This document shows, piece by piece, positions 35,201-47,156 of a stretch of 64,000 bases of DNA (the stretch's first letter is position 1; each line of letters starts with the position of its first letter). The translations under genes were made by a program, and so were the position numbers. The stretch spans positions 124,001-188,000 of the forward strand of contig NZ_JAABOK010000014.1 in the NCBI RefSeq assembly GCF_009928525.1, written 5' to 3'. The notes under the pieces were generated by a model. It searched no databases, was not told where the DNA came from, and saw only the letters and a program-made list of their open reading frames with translations. Source of the stretch: Chitinophaga solisilvae (GTDB lineage Bacteria; Bacteroidota; Bacteroidia; Chitinophagales; Chitinophagaceae).

Positions 35201-38200
35201 ATGAGAATATTTTATTGGGTCGCTGCCCTGATGGCCTGTACCCTGCAGGGACTGGCGCAGAAAACCGTTCCATATTTCGGTCGTATCGACTGGATCAGCG
35301 GTTACGAAAAAGAGATTTCCGGAGAAAACATCCGCTATTACTCCGCATTTCCCGACTATGCCACCATCGCACTGCTGTCGCGGACTACCGACGGTCATAA
35401 AACCATGGAATGGCAGACCGCTCCCGTACCCGCGAAAGTAAAGGGGCCTTACGTCTATTTCAGCTGGGTAGCCGGCCATTCCAGCGCTACCAGCAGCGGC
35501 GACCGGCATTTTGATCTGTATCTCAACAACAGAAAATTACTAACGTTCACGACTAAACCGGGTAATCAGACGCCTGACTGGTCTTACGCTGCGTCCGACA
35601 GCAGCCGGGTAGTATTCCAGCAGACACGCCGGGACGGCGCCAACGATGCGCACGGCCTGATGTTCCTCCGCGTGCCCGTCAGCAGCATTACTCCCGGAAA
35701 ACCGGTACAGCTCCGCATCACCGGGCAGGCGCAGCAAAGCAACGACTGGTTCATGACCTTCAAATTCTCCTTTGAAGAAAAAGCCGATATCATCCCGCAG
35801 CCTTTCCTGCTGAAAAACGGTCAGCAGCCCATCAGCATCCGGGTACTGCATTTCGGCACAGCACGTACCCTGCAGGTGAAAGCAGGCGATAAAAACGTAT
35901 ATCCGTTCGCGGTAGCAGACGGGCTCAATACCCTGGAGATACCGGTAAATAAAGTGGATCATCCAGACAGTATCCGTATCGCTATCACCGATGGGAAGAA
36001 GGTGCTGGCAGACAAATACGTAGCGCTCCATCCTGTGACCTACCGGGAGTTACATTTCATTCACCATTCCCATACCGACATCGGTTATTCGCATCTGCAA
36101 CCGGAAGTATTGAAAATACATCTCCGCAATATTTACGATGCGCTCAGCATGATTGCAGCCACCCGTAACTACCCCGAAGAAGCGAAGTTCAGATGGAATA
36201 TAGAATCACTCTGGGCTGTAGAACACTTCCTGCAGCAGGCCACCCCGGAAGATAAGACAGCCTTCATTAAGGCGGTAAAGGAAGGCAGCATCTGCCTGTC
36301 TGCCTTATATGCCAATATACTCACAGGTCTGAGTCTGCCGGAAGAAACCTTTCACTATACCGACTACGCTGCACAGCTGCGTAAAACGTATCAGCTCTCT
36401 ATTCCCAGCGCCATGATCTCCGATGTGCCGGGCTATACCTGGACCACCGTTACCGCGCTGGCCAGAGGCGGCGTAAAATATTTCTCCAGCGGGCCTAACT
36501 ACCTGGGCGAAAGCCATCCTTACCTGGGCGACCGCGTAGGGCATTTCGTACGTGCGTGGGGTGATAAGCCCGTATGGTGGGAATCGCCGTCAGGAGAAGA
36601 AAAAATACTATTCTGGACCGGAGGCAAAGGATATTCTTCCTGGCACGGAACAGCCCCTGGTGCAGTGTTTGAACGCGGTCCGCAGAAAATCGCTTCCTAT
36701 CTCAACGAGCTGGATGAAAACAAATACCCTTATGACATGGTGCAGTGGCGTTATAATGTAGTGGCCGACAACGGCCCCATAGACACCGCTGTTTCCAGGT
36801 TTGTAAAAGAATGGAATGAGAAGTACGCATCTCCCAGAATCATCCTCAATACAACCGATAAACTGTTTGCCGCCTTTGAACAGAAATACGGAAAAACGCT
36901 TCCCGTAGTGAAGGGAGACATAACCCCCTATTGGGAAGACGGCGCAGGATCCACCGCCAGGGAGGCCGGACAGAACCGCGCCAACAGCCTGCGCCTGCAG
37001 CAGCTCACCAATGCCTATGCGCTGCTGTCGCCCGCAAAATATGATGCACAGCAGTTCTATCAGGCATGGACCAACATCCTGATGTTCCATGAGCATACCT
37101 GGGGAGCGCATAACAGCATCTCTCAGCCGGATGTATCTTTCGTTACAGAACAGTGGCGTATCAAAAAACAGTTTATGCTGGATGCAGACAGCCAGATCAA
37201 CAGACTGGAAAGTCAGCTTTTTGCACCGCTTACGGATGCTCATTCAAAGAAGATTGCGGTAGTCAACACCCTCTCCTGGCCCAGAACCGGACCTGTGAAA
37301 ATCAGTGTTGCCGGTAAATCCGTGAAAGATGCCAGCGGCAACCGCTATCCGCTGCAACGCCTGTCAGACGGCGGATACGTATTCATCGCCACCAATGTGC
37401 CTGCACTGGGTACCGCTGTATATGAAGTGAGTAATGAAGCTGTAAAAGCACCCTCTCCCTTTACACAAAGTGCCGGCACTTTATCCAACGGCACTATCAC
37501 TGTAGCGTGGGATAGCAGCAATGGCAGCATCTCGCAGCTTTCCGGCAAAGATGGCCATAACTATGCCGGCACCTTCCGGGATCAGGGCCTGAACAGCTAC
37601 TGGTATGTACCAGGTCAAGACCCTGCAGCAGCGGTTTCCAACGGAGCAGTACAGGTGAAGGCAACAGAGAGCGGCCCGGTTGTAACAACCATCCTGCTGT
37701 CCGCCGCAGCCCCCGGCGCACAATCCATAGAAAAGCGCATCACCTTATATGCCGGCGCTGCTGCCGCTATGATAGAAAATACGATCAACAAAAAATCCGT
37801 GCGCACCAAAGAGGCCGTACACTTCGGATTTCCTTTCCATGTACCCTCCGGCAAAGTAACGCTGGACGCAGGTTACGGCACTCTCCGCTACCTGGACGAT
37901 CAGTTGCCGGGCTCCAATATGGACTTTATGTTCGGCCGCAGATGGCTGGATATTTCCGGTAAAAACAACGGCCTCCAATGGATGCTGCTGGAAACACCGA
38001 TGGTAGAACCTGGCAGCATGATAGACGAACAGCTCAAAGTAGTACAGAGCCACAAAGAATGGAAAAAAGAAGGACAACCTACCACCACGTGGTTCAACTA
38101 CATCATGAACAACTACTGGCATACCAACTATAAGGCAGATCAGGAAGGTATCAGCAGCTATCATTATGCACTTCGTCCGCATGGCGCAGACAGCGGCGCC

Positions 38201-38455
38201 GATCAGGAGAAGGCTGCTGCCGCCTTTACACAGCCCCTGATAGGCTTCCCGCTGAAACAGGGCATTACGCTGCCTGCCAGCCTCCTTACGCTCACCAATC
38301 CGGCCATTGTAGTTACCAGTATCACACCGGCAGAAAACGGCCGGTATATCGTACGGCTGTTCAATCCGGAACAATCCGCACAAACCACCGGGTTGGGCAA
38401 AGGTACGTTGCAGGTGAAGCTGGAAGCGATGGGAGTGAAAGAAGTGGAATTTTAG
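35201..38455 (+). CDS. Secreted alpha-mannosidase, glycoside hydrolase family 38
   Basis: The start ATG 35201 gives 1084 residues with a signal peptide (WVAALMACTLQGLAQ). A beta-sandwich N-terminal domain precedes the GH38 catalytic part. There, HHSHTDIGY carries the zinc ligands H291 and D293, MISDVPGYTW the nucleophile D408, and HEHTWGAHNS further metal His residues. A large beta C-terminal domain follows. It should cleave alpha-mannosides in the periplasm or outside and feed the sugar porter 11 bp upstream. The TAG stop lies within the outermost base pairs of palindrome P6. Confidence 0.93.
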   Translation: MRIFYWVAALMACTLQGLAQKTVPYFGRIDWISGYEKEISGENIRYYSAFPDYATIALLSRTTDGHKTMEWQTAPVPAKVKGPYVYFSWVAGHSSATSSGDRHFDLYLNNRKLLTFTTKPGNQTPDWSYAASDSSRVVFQQTRRDGANDAHGLMFLRVPVSSITPGKPVQLRITGQAQQSNDWFMTFKFSFEEKADIIPQPFLLKNGQQPISIRVLHFGTARTLQVKAGDKNVYPFAVADGLNTLEIPVNKVDHPDSIRIAITDGKKVLADKYVALHPVTYRELHFIHHSHTDIGYSHLQPEVLKIHLRNIYDALSMIAATRNYPEEAKFRWNIESLWAVEHFLQQATPEDKTAFIKAVKEGSICLSALYANILTGLSLPEETFHYTDYAAQLRKTYQLSIPSAMISDVPGYTWTTVTALARGGVKYFSSGPNYLGESHPYLGDRVGHFVRAWGDKPVWWESPSGEEKILFWTGGKGYSSWHGTAPGAVFERGPQKIASYLNELDENKYPYDMVQWRYNVVADNGPIDTAVSRFVKEWNEKYASPRIILNTTDKLFAAFEQKYGKTLPVVKGDITPYWEDGAGSTAREAGQNRANSLRLQQLTNAYALLSPAKYDAQQFYQAWTNILMFHEHTWGAHNSISQPDVSFVTEQWRIKKQFMLDADSQINRLESQLFAPLTDAHSKKIAVVNTLSWPRTGPVKISVAGKSVKDASGNRYPLQRLSDGGYVFIATNVPALGTAVYEVSNEAVKAPSPFTQSAGTLSNGTITVAWDSSNGSISQLSGKDGHNYAGTFRDQGLNSYWYVPGQDPAAAVSNGAVQVKATESGPVVTTILLSAAAPGAQSIEKRITLYAGAAAAMIENTINKKSVRTKEAVHFGFPFHVPSGKVTLDAGYGTLRYLDDQLPGSNMDFMFGRRWLDISGKNNGLQWMLLETPMVEPGSMIDEQLKVVQSHKEWKKEGQPTTTWFNYIMNNYWHTNYKADQEGISSYHYALRPHGADSGADQEKAAAAFTQPLIGFPLKQGITLPASLLTLTNPAIVVTSITPAENGRYIVRLFNPEQSAQTTGLGKGTLQVKLEAMGVKEVEF

Positions 38456-38615
38456 ACTGTGAATTACGAATTGCGAATTACGAATTACGAATGTAGAAGC
38501 GAAGATTAAAGCGAAGATAGGAGGAGATTTCTAATAGTGATCTTCTCCTATCTTCGCTTTAATCTTCGCTTCTACATTCGTAATTCGTAATTCGCAATTC
38601 GTAATTCAAAGTCTA
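38453..38615. repeat. Long palindrome P6 (TAATTCG-heptamer type), perfect stem
   Basis: Arms of about 70 bp around a short loop (about 38529-38540). The outer arm has four heptamers (AATTACG/AATTGCG), then AATGTAG and AGCGAAGATTAAAGCGAAGA, mirrored without a mismatch over more than 60 bp. The outermost TAGACT / AGTCTA pairs supply the TAG stop codons of both convergent genes. Confidence 0.95.
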
Positions 38616-39356
38616 AAGCTCCGGCCGCTTCAATTCAATGCTATACGTAAAACAGTCGCTGCGGTACCAGCAGATGTTGAATTCTATGGGTTTGCGGGCG
38701 GCGTCCAGAACAATACGGCGGCGTTCCAGTACGGGCGCGCCTTTTTCGATATCCAGGAGGGCAGCTATTTTTTCGTTGGCGCCGATGGCGCGGATTTCTT
38801 CCTGGGAATAAACCGGTACAATGTGGAATTCAGTATCCAGCAGTTCATAGAGGGGGCGGTCAAAGTTTTCCTTGCCGGTGAGTCCTATTCTGGGGTGGAA
38901 GAAGGACTCGAAATAGACCATTGGTTTTCTGCCGGTGCTGCGTATACGTTCCAGGCAAACAACGGGCTGGTTGTACGGTATCTGCAGCATTTTTGATGTA
39001 TCCATATTAGCTTTCACTACAGCCACGGCGCTTTTCAGCGTTTTAAACGGAATGCCCTTGTCTTCCATTTCATGGGTAAAGCTGTACCAGTTATCGAGGT
39101 TGGTGGTAATCTTCTTCTTTTTCACCAGGGTGCCTGATCTTTTCTTTCTCTCCAGCAGCCCGTCTCTTACCAGGTTGGCGATAGCCATGCGCAGGGTGTT
39201 TCGGGATATACCCCATCTCCTGGCGAGATCTGTTTCTTTTGGAAAAATATCTCCCTCGCGGAAGTGGTTTTCCCGTATGAGTTTACGCAACTGCTCTTCC
39301 GCCTGCTGATGCAGGGGCACTTTACTATCATGGTCTAATAAAGGTATCTTCGTCAT
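38613..39356 (-). CDS. GntR-family (HutC/UTRA type) transcription regulator
   Basis: 247 residues. The winged helix-turn-helix covers about 10-75 (HQQAEEQLRKLIRENHFREG, FPKETDLARRWGISRNTLRM, LVRDGLLERKKRSGTLVKKK). The UTRA ligand domain covers about 90-240 (VVCLERIRSTGRKPMVYFES, ERRRIVLDAARKPIEFNICW). It probably senses a sugar phosphate and represses the mannoside operon and itself through ATGTnnGAACAT-like sites at 31127 and 39359. It converges with the mannosidase gene across P6. Confidence 0.92.
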   Translation of the reverse strand: MTKIPLLDHDSKVPLHQQAEEQLRKLIRENHFREGDIFPKETDLARRWGISRNTLRMAIANLVRDGLLERKKRSGTLVKKKKITTNLDNWYSFTHEMEDKGIPFKTLKSAVAVVKANMDTSKMLQIPYNQPVVCLERIRSTGRKPMVYFESFFHPRIGLTGKENFDRPLYELLDTEFHIVPVYSQEEIRAIGANEKIAALLDIEKGAPVLERRRIVLDAARKPIEFNICWYRSDCFTYSIELKRPEL

Positions 39357-39358
39357 AT

Positions 39359-39370
39359 ATGTACGAACAT
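39359..39370 (-). promoter_or_regulatory. Candidate GntR operator at the gntR start
   Basis: ATGTACGAACAT, extended to ATATGTACGAACATAT, lies 2 nt before the gntR ATG and closely resembles the site in the mannoside promoter. This suggests autoregulation. Confidence 0.5.
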
Positions 39371-39651
39371 ATTGCTTTTTTATGATGATGAGAAATTTTT
39401 CGGGAGATAATCATGTTACTTTTATTTTTATCTGCCGTAAGATAAACCGGGGCAGAGAATGGCTGAAAGACATACGCACAGATATCATCAGACCGATGCC
39501 ACGGTGCTATACAAACAATCAACCCGGGCAGGCTGTTATGGAGTTTACAGCCTGTTATACCGGCATCTCCATGCTTCAGGTGTTATGCAGAAAAATAACA
39601 CCGTAGGTGTGTAATATTGTTTATTCTTTAACCCTCAAAAATTGTAAACCC

Positions 39652-39996
39652 ATGAACAAAGGAGAATTTGTCAGCGCCGTTAAAATCAATGTAGCCACCG
39701 CTGCAGCAAACAAGGTCATCAACCTGCTGGAAAAGCAGGTGACAACAGTTTCCAGAGAGCTGAAACAGGAAACAGACTGGTATAGTAAACTGGGGCAGGC
39801 AGACCGGGACATAGTGAAGCAGCTGATCTCCCGTGCAGCCGATGCCGGCGTATATGAATTTTTACAGGTACTGGATGGGGCGAAATCGCTGGAATCCGGT
39901 ACAGATAAAGGTGTCCTGCGGCTGTTATATGAGAAAAACGGCGCTTCTGTTCAGCTGAATGATGCCACCGGCGGTTCCTTGCACGAGCTATACTAG
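39652..39996 (+). CDS. Small hypothetical protein, 114 aa
   Basis: I do not recognise this family. From ATG 39652 (MNKGEFVSAVKINVATAAAN) the protein is mostly helical, charged and without signal peptide. A compact second part is LISRAADAGVYEFLQVLDGA and a strand-like end (VLRLLYEKNGASVQLND). An upstream in-frame start (39607) adds 15 residues of no clear value. It is likely a soluble cytoplasmic protein of its own transcript. Confidence 0.65.
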   Translation: MNKGEFVSAVKINVATAAANKVINLLEKQVTTVSRELKQETDWYSKLGQADRDIVKQLISRAADAGVYEFLQVLDGAKSLESGTDKGVLRLLYEKNGASVQLNDATGGSLHELY

Positions 39997-42776
<2,780 letters not shown>

Positions 42777-42787
42777 TGCAGATAATT

Positions 42788-42941
42788 TAATTGCGAATTG
42801 CGAATTACGAATTGCGAATTACGAATGTAGAAGCGAAGAGTAAAACGAAGATTAATAAAGATATTCAATAGTTATCTCCTTTAATCTTCGCTTTACTCTT
42901 CGCTTCTACATTCGTAATTCGTAATTCGCAATTCGTAATTA
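42788..42941. repeat. Long palindrome P7 with five versus four heptamers
   Basis: Same build as P6 (heptamers, AATGTAG, AGCGAAGA core). The left arm has five heptamers before AATGTAG and the right arm four, and a few transition mismatches are present. It lies after katG, before a bidirectional terminator. Confidence 0.9.
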
Positions 42942-42952
42942 CCCAAAAAAAC

Positions 42953-42978
42953 AGGGACAGGTGTTGCAGCCTGTCCCT
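42953..42978. terminator. Bidirectional intrinsic terminator
   Basis: AGGGACAGG / CCTGTCCCT with an 8-nt loop, preceded by an A run and followed by TTTT. It can serve katG on the plus strand and the lipoprotein gene on the minus strand. Confidence 0.75.
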
Positions 42979-43073
42979 TTTAACCTGTCGTAGACACCAA
43001 CAAGTCTATACCATTATTCCATCATTAAACATTTTTGGTAAAAGCTGGCGGGCGGCGCCCGGCAGCAGTATCA

Positions 43074-43571
43074 CTACTTAGCCGTATACTTGTAGTTGTG
43101 CGACTGAGACTGACCTACAGCAATAACCTGGTTCTGTACATTGGTTTCTACCTTACCATCTACTTCTGCTTTATAGCTCAGGGTGATCGGCGTTCCTTCC
43201 TGGTTGGAATAGGAAACGCTCAGGCCACCGAAATTATAAGGCCTCACCGTTTCAAAAACATAAGTCTTGGTACTGCCGAAAAACTTTTTCTCATCCCATA
43301 AAATCACATTCTCGTTACCCTGGGTAACACCGTTGATCTTCCATACAGGTTCGCCATACTGGCTGGCATCATGATTACCGGCGCTGATGCCGAGATCAAC
43401 CTGGTCCATCTGGTCAGCACCTGTTACTGTAACCGTGATTTTAAGAGAGATTTTACCATAATTCTGAGGAGCAGGATCATCCTTTTTACCGCCGCATCCT
43501 GTAAATAAAATACCTGCCAATGCAGTGAGGCACAAACTGTAAATGAAGTGTTTTACGCTTTTAGTTTCCAT
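43074..43571 (-). CDS. Hypothetical lipoprotein
   Basis: 165 residues from ATG 43571. A lipoprotein signal (FIYSLCLTALAGILFTGCGG, lipobox FTGC) is followed by a Gly/Lys/Asp spacer (GKKDDPAP). The rest is beta-rich (ISLKITVTVTGADQMDQVDL, GLSVSYSNQEGTPITLSYKA). I do not recognise a family. A full-consensus promoter lies at 43605-43635. Confidence 0.78.
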   Translation of the reverse strand: METKSVKHFIYSLCLTALAGILFTGCGGKKDDPAPQNYGKISLKITVTVTGADQMDQVDLGISAGNHDASQYGEPVWKINGVTQGNENVILWDEKKFFGSTKTYVFETVRPYNFGGLSVSYSNQEGTPITLSYKAEVDGKVETNVQNQVIAVGQSQSHNYKYTAK

Positions 43572-43604
43572 CTGCTTCAATTAAGAAATAGTCAAATAAT
43601 GAAA

Positions 43605-43635
43605 CAAATGTAGGCTGGTTAGGCACGCGTAACAA
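43605..43635 (-). promoter_or_regulatory. Full-consensus Bacteroidota promoter of the lipoprotein gene
   Basis: On the minus strand TTG (43633-43635), a 20-nt spacer and TACATTTG (43605-43612) match the -33/-7 pattern, about 34 nt before the ATG. Confidence 0.65.
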
Positions 43636-43657
43636 TACCGGATAAGCAGTGTTTTTT

Positions 43658-43679
43658 ACCCTCCTAATTATAGGAGGGT
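43658..43679. promoter_or_regulatory. 9-bp inverted repeat between the lipoprotein promoter and the response-regulator gene
   Basis: ACCCTCCTA / TAGGAGGGT with loop ATTA. It has no T run on the correct side to be a terminator for the minus-strand gene, so an operator is possible. Confidence 0.35.
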
Positions 43680-43692
43680 GCATAGGCGGGGG

Positions 43693-44328
43693 TTAAATCA
43701 ATTTCTCCTGTACGACTAACATCAGCAGCTCGGTCGTATTTTTTACACCGAATTTCTGCAGCAGATTTTTACGGTAGGTATCTACCGTAAAGCGGGTAAG
43801 CGACAATTCTGCTGCAATGACGGTGGTGGTTTTACCGGCTGCGAGCAGCTCCAGCAGCTGTTTTTCACGCTTCGTAACTCCAGGGAGCTTCCGGGTATTT
43901 TCTGCCGGCACATCCGTCATTAACTTCTTTATTTCCGGGCTCAGCACAATTTCGCCGCGTTGCGCCAGCTCTATACTGTTCAGTATTTCTGCGGCAGGCG
44001 CACTTTTTAAAATATAACCGGAGGCGCCGTGCTGTAATAAGCTCAGCACCGTACTTCTCTCTGCCAGGTTGCTCATGCCCAGGATACAGATCTCCGGGTA
44101 CAGCAGTTTGATTTCCTTGCACAGGTCTACCCCGTTGCCATCCGGCAGCAGCATATCCAGCAGTACAATGTCTACTTTTTGGTGTGTAATAAAGGATAAA
44201 AAACTTTGTGCATTGAAGAAACTTAAAACAGACTGATAACGCTCCTCTTTACTGAGCAAGTGTTTCATGCCTTCGCTTACAATAGGGTGATCGTCCACCA
44301 CAGCCAGTATTTTCTGCTCGTCAGACAT
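43693..44328 (-). CDS. NarL/LuxR-type response regulator
   Basis: From ATG 44328 (MSDEQKILAVVDDHPIVSEG) the protein has 211 residues. The receiver domain has acidic VVDDHP and phosphoacceptor Asp in VDIVLLDMLLPDGNG; the later LKSAPAAEI holds the conserved Lys. The LuxR helix-turn-helix is TKREKQLLELLAAGKTTTVI then AAELSLTRFTVDTYRKNLL. It overlaps the kinase gene by 8 bp, so the pair is translated together. Confidence 0.92.
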   Translation of the reverse strand: MSDEQKILAVVDDHPIVSEGMKHLLSKEERYQSVLSFFNAQSFLSFITHQKVDIVLLDMLLPDGNGVDLCKEIKLLYPEICILGMSNLAERSTVLSLLQHGASGYILKSAPAAEILNSIELAQRGEIVLSPEIKKLMTDVPAENTRKLPGVTKREKQLLELLAAGKTTTVIAAELSLTRFTVDTYRKNLLQKFGVKNTTELLMLVVQEKLI

Positions 44329-46306
44329 ATAGTTCAATATTGACAGAGGTTCCTTCATTGATGACGGAGGTAATATCGATTTTACCTTTTACATAGTTTA
44401 CTCTGGTGTAGATATTACTCAGCCCGATTCCTTTTGCCTTGCGGGCGCTGTCCAGGTTAAAGCCGCTGCCGTTATCCTCTACGGTAATCAGGAAGTTGTT
44501 GTGGTCCTGTATGCATTGCACAATAATTTTAGTAGCGTGGCTGTGGCGGATGGCGTTGGCCAGTAGCTCCTGAATGATCCGGTAGATATTTACCTGCGAT
44601 ACCAGCGGCAGTTCCTTGCTGATACTGCTGGCCTGGAATTCGATTTCCCGGTTCCGGTCGGACAAAGACGCACACAGATCTCTCAGCGCTGCTTCCAGCC
44701 CTAATCTGATCAGGCTTTCCGGCATCATGTTACGGGCTATTGTTCTCAATTCACCGATCGCTTCTTCCAGCTGCAGGATCACATCTTCCACTACCGGGGA
44801 GTGTGGCTTCTGCTCTGCAGAAAGTTTCAGTTTAATGCCTGACAGGGTTCCGCCCAGGCCATCGTGCAGGTCGCGCGCCACGCGGGTACGCTCTCTTTCC
44901 TCAGCTTCCAGCATGGTTTGGGTAAGCTGCAGGTGCTGCTGCTGCTCCATTTCGCGGAGTTGCTGTGCGGCCTGTTGCTTACTGTTTCTGTAAAAATAAA
45001 TCAGGAAAAGGGTGATGAGCAATAGTACACCGGCGCCACCTCCCAGTAATAAATTGAGCAGGTACTGGTTTTTGCTTTTTAAGATGGCCTGTTCCTTTTC
45101 TACCTGCAGGCGGGTAATTTTTTTCTCTTTCTCCGCTGTCTGGTATTTAGTTTCCAGATCGTGCACTTCCAGCACAGTCTGGGCATACTTCAGGCTGTCT
45201 GCAAACTCAGCGTATTTTTTCATGTATCCATACGCCGTTTTATAATCGCCGGCTTCCCAGGCATATTCGGCTATTTCCTTGGCGGAACCGAGTTTTATTT
45301 CATTGTTATGATCTTCTTCACTCAACTTATATACCTGCAGGGCTGCATCCCTGGCTCCCCGGTAGTCTCCCTGCCAGAGCATCACATTCTTTTTGGCAAA
45401 ATAATAATCATAGTAATTCATTCTGCTACTGAACTGCTGCAATGCCTCCTCTGCTTTTGCCAGCATGGCGTTTGCCTCTTTGGGTTTCCTGATATGCGCA
45501 TAATAAAATGCCTGGTAGGAATAGTATCTGCCGGAGGCGGGAACCGGATTCCCGATTTCATCCAGGTAGATTTTTGCTTTCTGCAGATACTCATTTACTT
45601 TGTCCAGGCTATCCATCCGTATCATTAAATGTGTGGCGGTAAGATAGGCCCCTATTTTTTCCGGCGGCGAAAATTTCCCTTTCTCTATCACGCCCAGGGC
45701 CTTCCGCATGTAGGGATACGCCTTCTGGTATTCTCCCATGTTCGTAAAGCAGGCAGTAATATTCTGGATGGTAATACCGTATCCCCAGTTGTCCTGCAGC
45801 TTTTCCAGTCTGGGTAAATTGGAAATCAGCATTTCGGCCGACTGCCTTACATGGCCGTTGACGGCATATATGGAGGAATTATTGTTGGTCGCATATACTA
45901 TGAGCCGGAGGTCTTCCAGCGAAGGCTCATGTTCCAGCCGGGAAATTACCCTGTTATTGTAAAACATGGCGCTGTCCTTATGCAGCAGCACGGTGTGCAG
46001 GTAGCCCAGTATCTGGTCTGCATAAGCCTTGTGATACCTGGATGAGGTTTTACCGGCAAGTGCCAGCGCGCTGTACGCATGCTGAAATGCCAGGGCAGAG
46101 TCGCGATGCAGGAAACACTCCTTCGCGAGCCTGTTATGCCCTGTAATACGCGCCGTATCTGTGGTGGCTGACTGTAAAACATTATTCAGACTGTCAATCT
46201 TATTCTTCGTCTGGGCATAACCAACGGGCGCCCCAACAACCCAACAAATCATTATAAGCATTATCCGCTTCAGCGTGCAGGCAAACATGCAGTTCTCTTT
46301 TAGCAT
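44321..46306 (-). CDS. TPR-containing sensor histidine kinase (NarX/HisKA_3 type)
   Basis: 661 residues. A signal peptide (MLIMICWVVGAPVGYAQ) is followed by a periplasmic TPR array (about 30-400: AFQHAYSALALAGKTSSRYH, GEYQKAYPYMRKALGVIEKG). A membrane helix (YLLNLLLGGGAGVLLLITLF) precedes the HisKA_3 phosphoacceptor ERTRVARDLHDGLGGTLSGI and an ATPase domain (NIYRIIQELLANAIRHSHAT, VEDNGSGFNLDSARKAKGIG). A start at M7 (46288) is equally possible. It forms a two-component system with the overlapping response regulator. Confidence 0.92.
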   Translation of the reverse strand: MLKENCMFACTLKRIMLIMICWVVGAPVGYAQTKNKIDSLNNVLQSATTDTARITGHNRLAKECFLHRDSALAFQHAYSALALAGKTSSRYHKAYADQILGYLHTVLLHKDSAMFYNNRVISRLEHEPSLEDLRLIVYATNNNSSIYAVNGHVRQSAEMLISNLPRLEKLQDNWGYGITIQNITACFTNMGEYQKAYPYMRKALGVIEKGKFSPPEKIGAYLTATHLMIRMDSLDKVNEYLQKAKIYLDEIGNPVPASGRYYSYQAFYYAHIRKPKEANAMLAKAEEALQQFSSRMNYYDYYFAKKNVMLWQGDYRGARDAALQVYKLSEEDHNNEIKLGSAKEIAEYAWEAGDYKTAYGYMKKYAEFADSLKYAQTVLEVHDLETKYQTAEKEKKITRLQVEKEQAILKSKNQYLLNLLLGGGAGVLLLITLFLIYFYRNSKQQAAQQLREMEQQQHLQLTQTMLEAEERERTRVARDLHDGLGGTLSGIKLKLSAEQKPHSPVVEDVILQLEEAIGELRTIARNMMPESLIRLGLEAALRDLCASLSDRNREIEFQASSISKELPLVSQVNIYRIIQELLANAIRHSHATKIIVQCIQDHNNFLITVEDNGSGFNLDSARKAKGIGLSNIYTRVNYVKGKIDITSVINEGTSVNIELYV

Positions 46307-46464
46307 AAATATACGGGCAAACCATTTTATTGATGCTGTAATATCTGTTTTTTGTCCGGCTTATACAATGATTCAGTAAAAATCATCCCGGCCCGCCTGC
46401 TGCCCCTCTCCTTTTTCTCCCTGGTTATTTTTTATACACAGGTAGGATTTATGAAAAAAACCAC

Positions 46465-46483
46465 TAACTTTGCAATACAAAGT
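46465..46483 (+). promoter_or_regulatory. -7 box overlapped by an inverted repeat
   Basis: TAACTTTG (46465-46472) fits the -7 box. ACTTTG (46467-46472) and CAAAGT (46478-46483) form an inverted repeat across it, an arrangement that would suit a repressor. The start of the small membrane-protein gene is 77 bp further on. Confidence 0.4.
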
Positions 46484-46560
46484 ACTTTTTAAATAATTTA
46501 TTCTTCGTTAAAACGGACCTGCAGCATGATTAAAACTATCACCTCCAAACGCACCTGATT

Positions 46561-46845
46561 ATGCAAAACAAAAGACTCATCGGCATTTTACTCACCGTTG
46601 GCCTGCTGCTGCTTATCCCGCTGGCAGCCATGCAGTTTACCGGCGAAGTAAACTGGTCCCTTACCGATTTCATTGTAGCCGGCGCTTTATTGCTGGGCAC
46701 CGGTCTGCTGTGTGAACTGGTCATGCGGAAAGTAAAGAAAACCGGATACCGCGTGGCCTTCATCATCGCCATTCTGGGCACGCTGCTGCTCATCTGGATA
46801 GAGCTGGCAGTAGGCATCTTCGGCTCCCCGGTAGCTGGTAACTGA
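46561..46845 (+). CDS. Small membrane protein, 94 aa
   Basis: Three hydrophobic helices (LIGILLTVGLLLLIPLAAM, DFIVAGALLLGTGLLCELV, RVAFIIAILGTLLLIWIELA) with short basic loops (MRKVKKTGYR). No recognised family motif; small inner-membrane proteins of this build are common in Bacteroidota. A promoter with an inverted repeat lies upstream. Confidence 0.75.
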   Translation: MQNKRLIGILLTVGLLLLIPLAAMQFTGEVNWSLTDFIVAGALLLGTGLLCELVMRKVKKTGYRVAFIIAILGTLLLIWIELAVGIFGSPVAGN

Positions 46846-47156
46846 CAGATACCGCCTGTCACACTGCCCCGTAATTATCCCAGAAAAAAACTGATTCCGT
46901 TGAGTCCGGCATTTCTTCCCTGCTCAACGGAATCGCTTACATTCCTTCCGGCTGTACCACACAAAAAATACGGCTGCCGGCATCACGTCCTACCCTCTTT
47001 CCCTGCAGGTAACTTTTGCCTGCATACGCGCTGCAGAAATATCGCGCATCATACCCTTATTTTCACGCATCATAAATCCTGCATCTGTTTCTTATAGCCC
47101 TACGGTAGCATTTGAAATCATGCTTTCACGCATTTCATTACCCTAAAGTTTTGTTT
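46846..47156. other. Gene-free interval before the NRPS locus
   Basis: About 310 bases, with a hairpin GATTCCGTTGAG / CTCAACGGAATC (46893-46934). That hairpin follows an A run and lacks a T run after it, so it is at best a weak terminator. No gene is seen. Confidence 0.45.
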
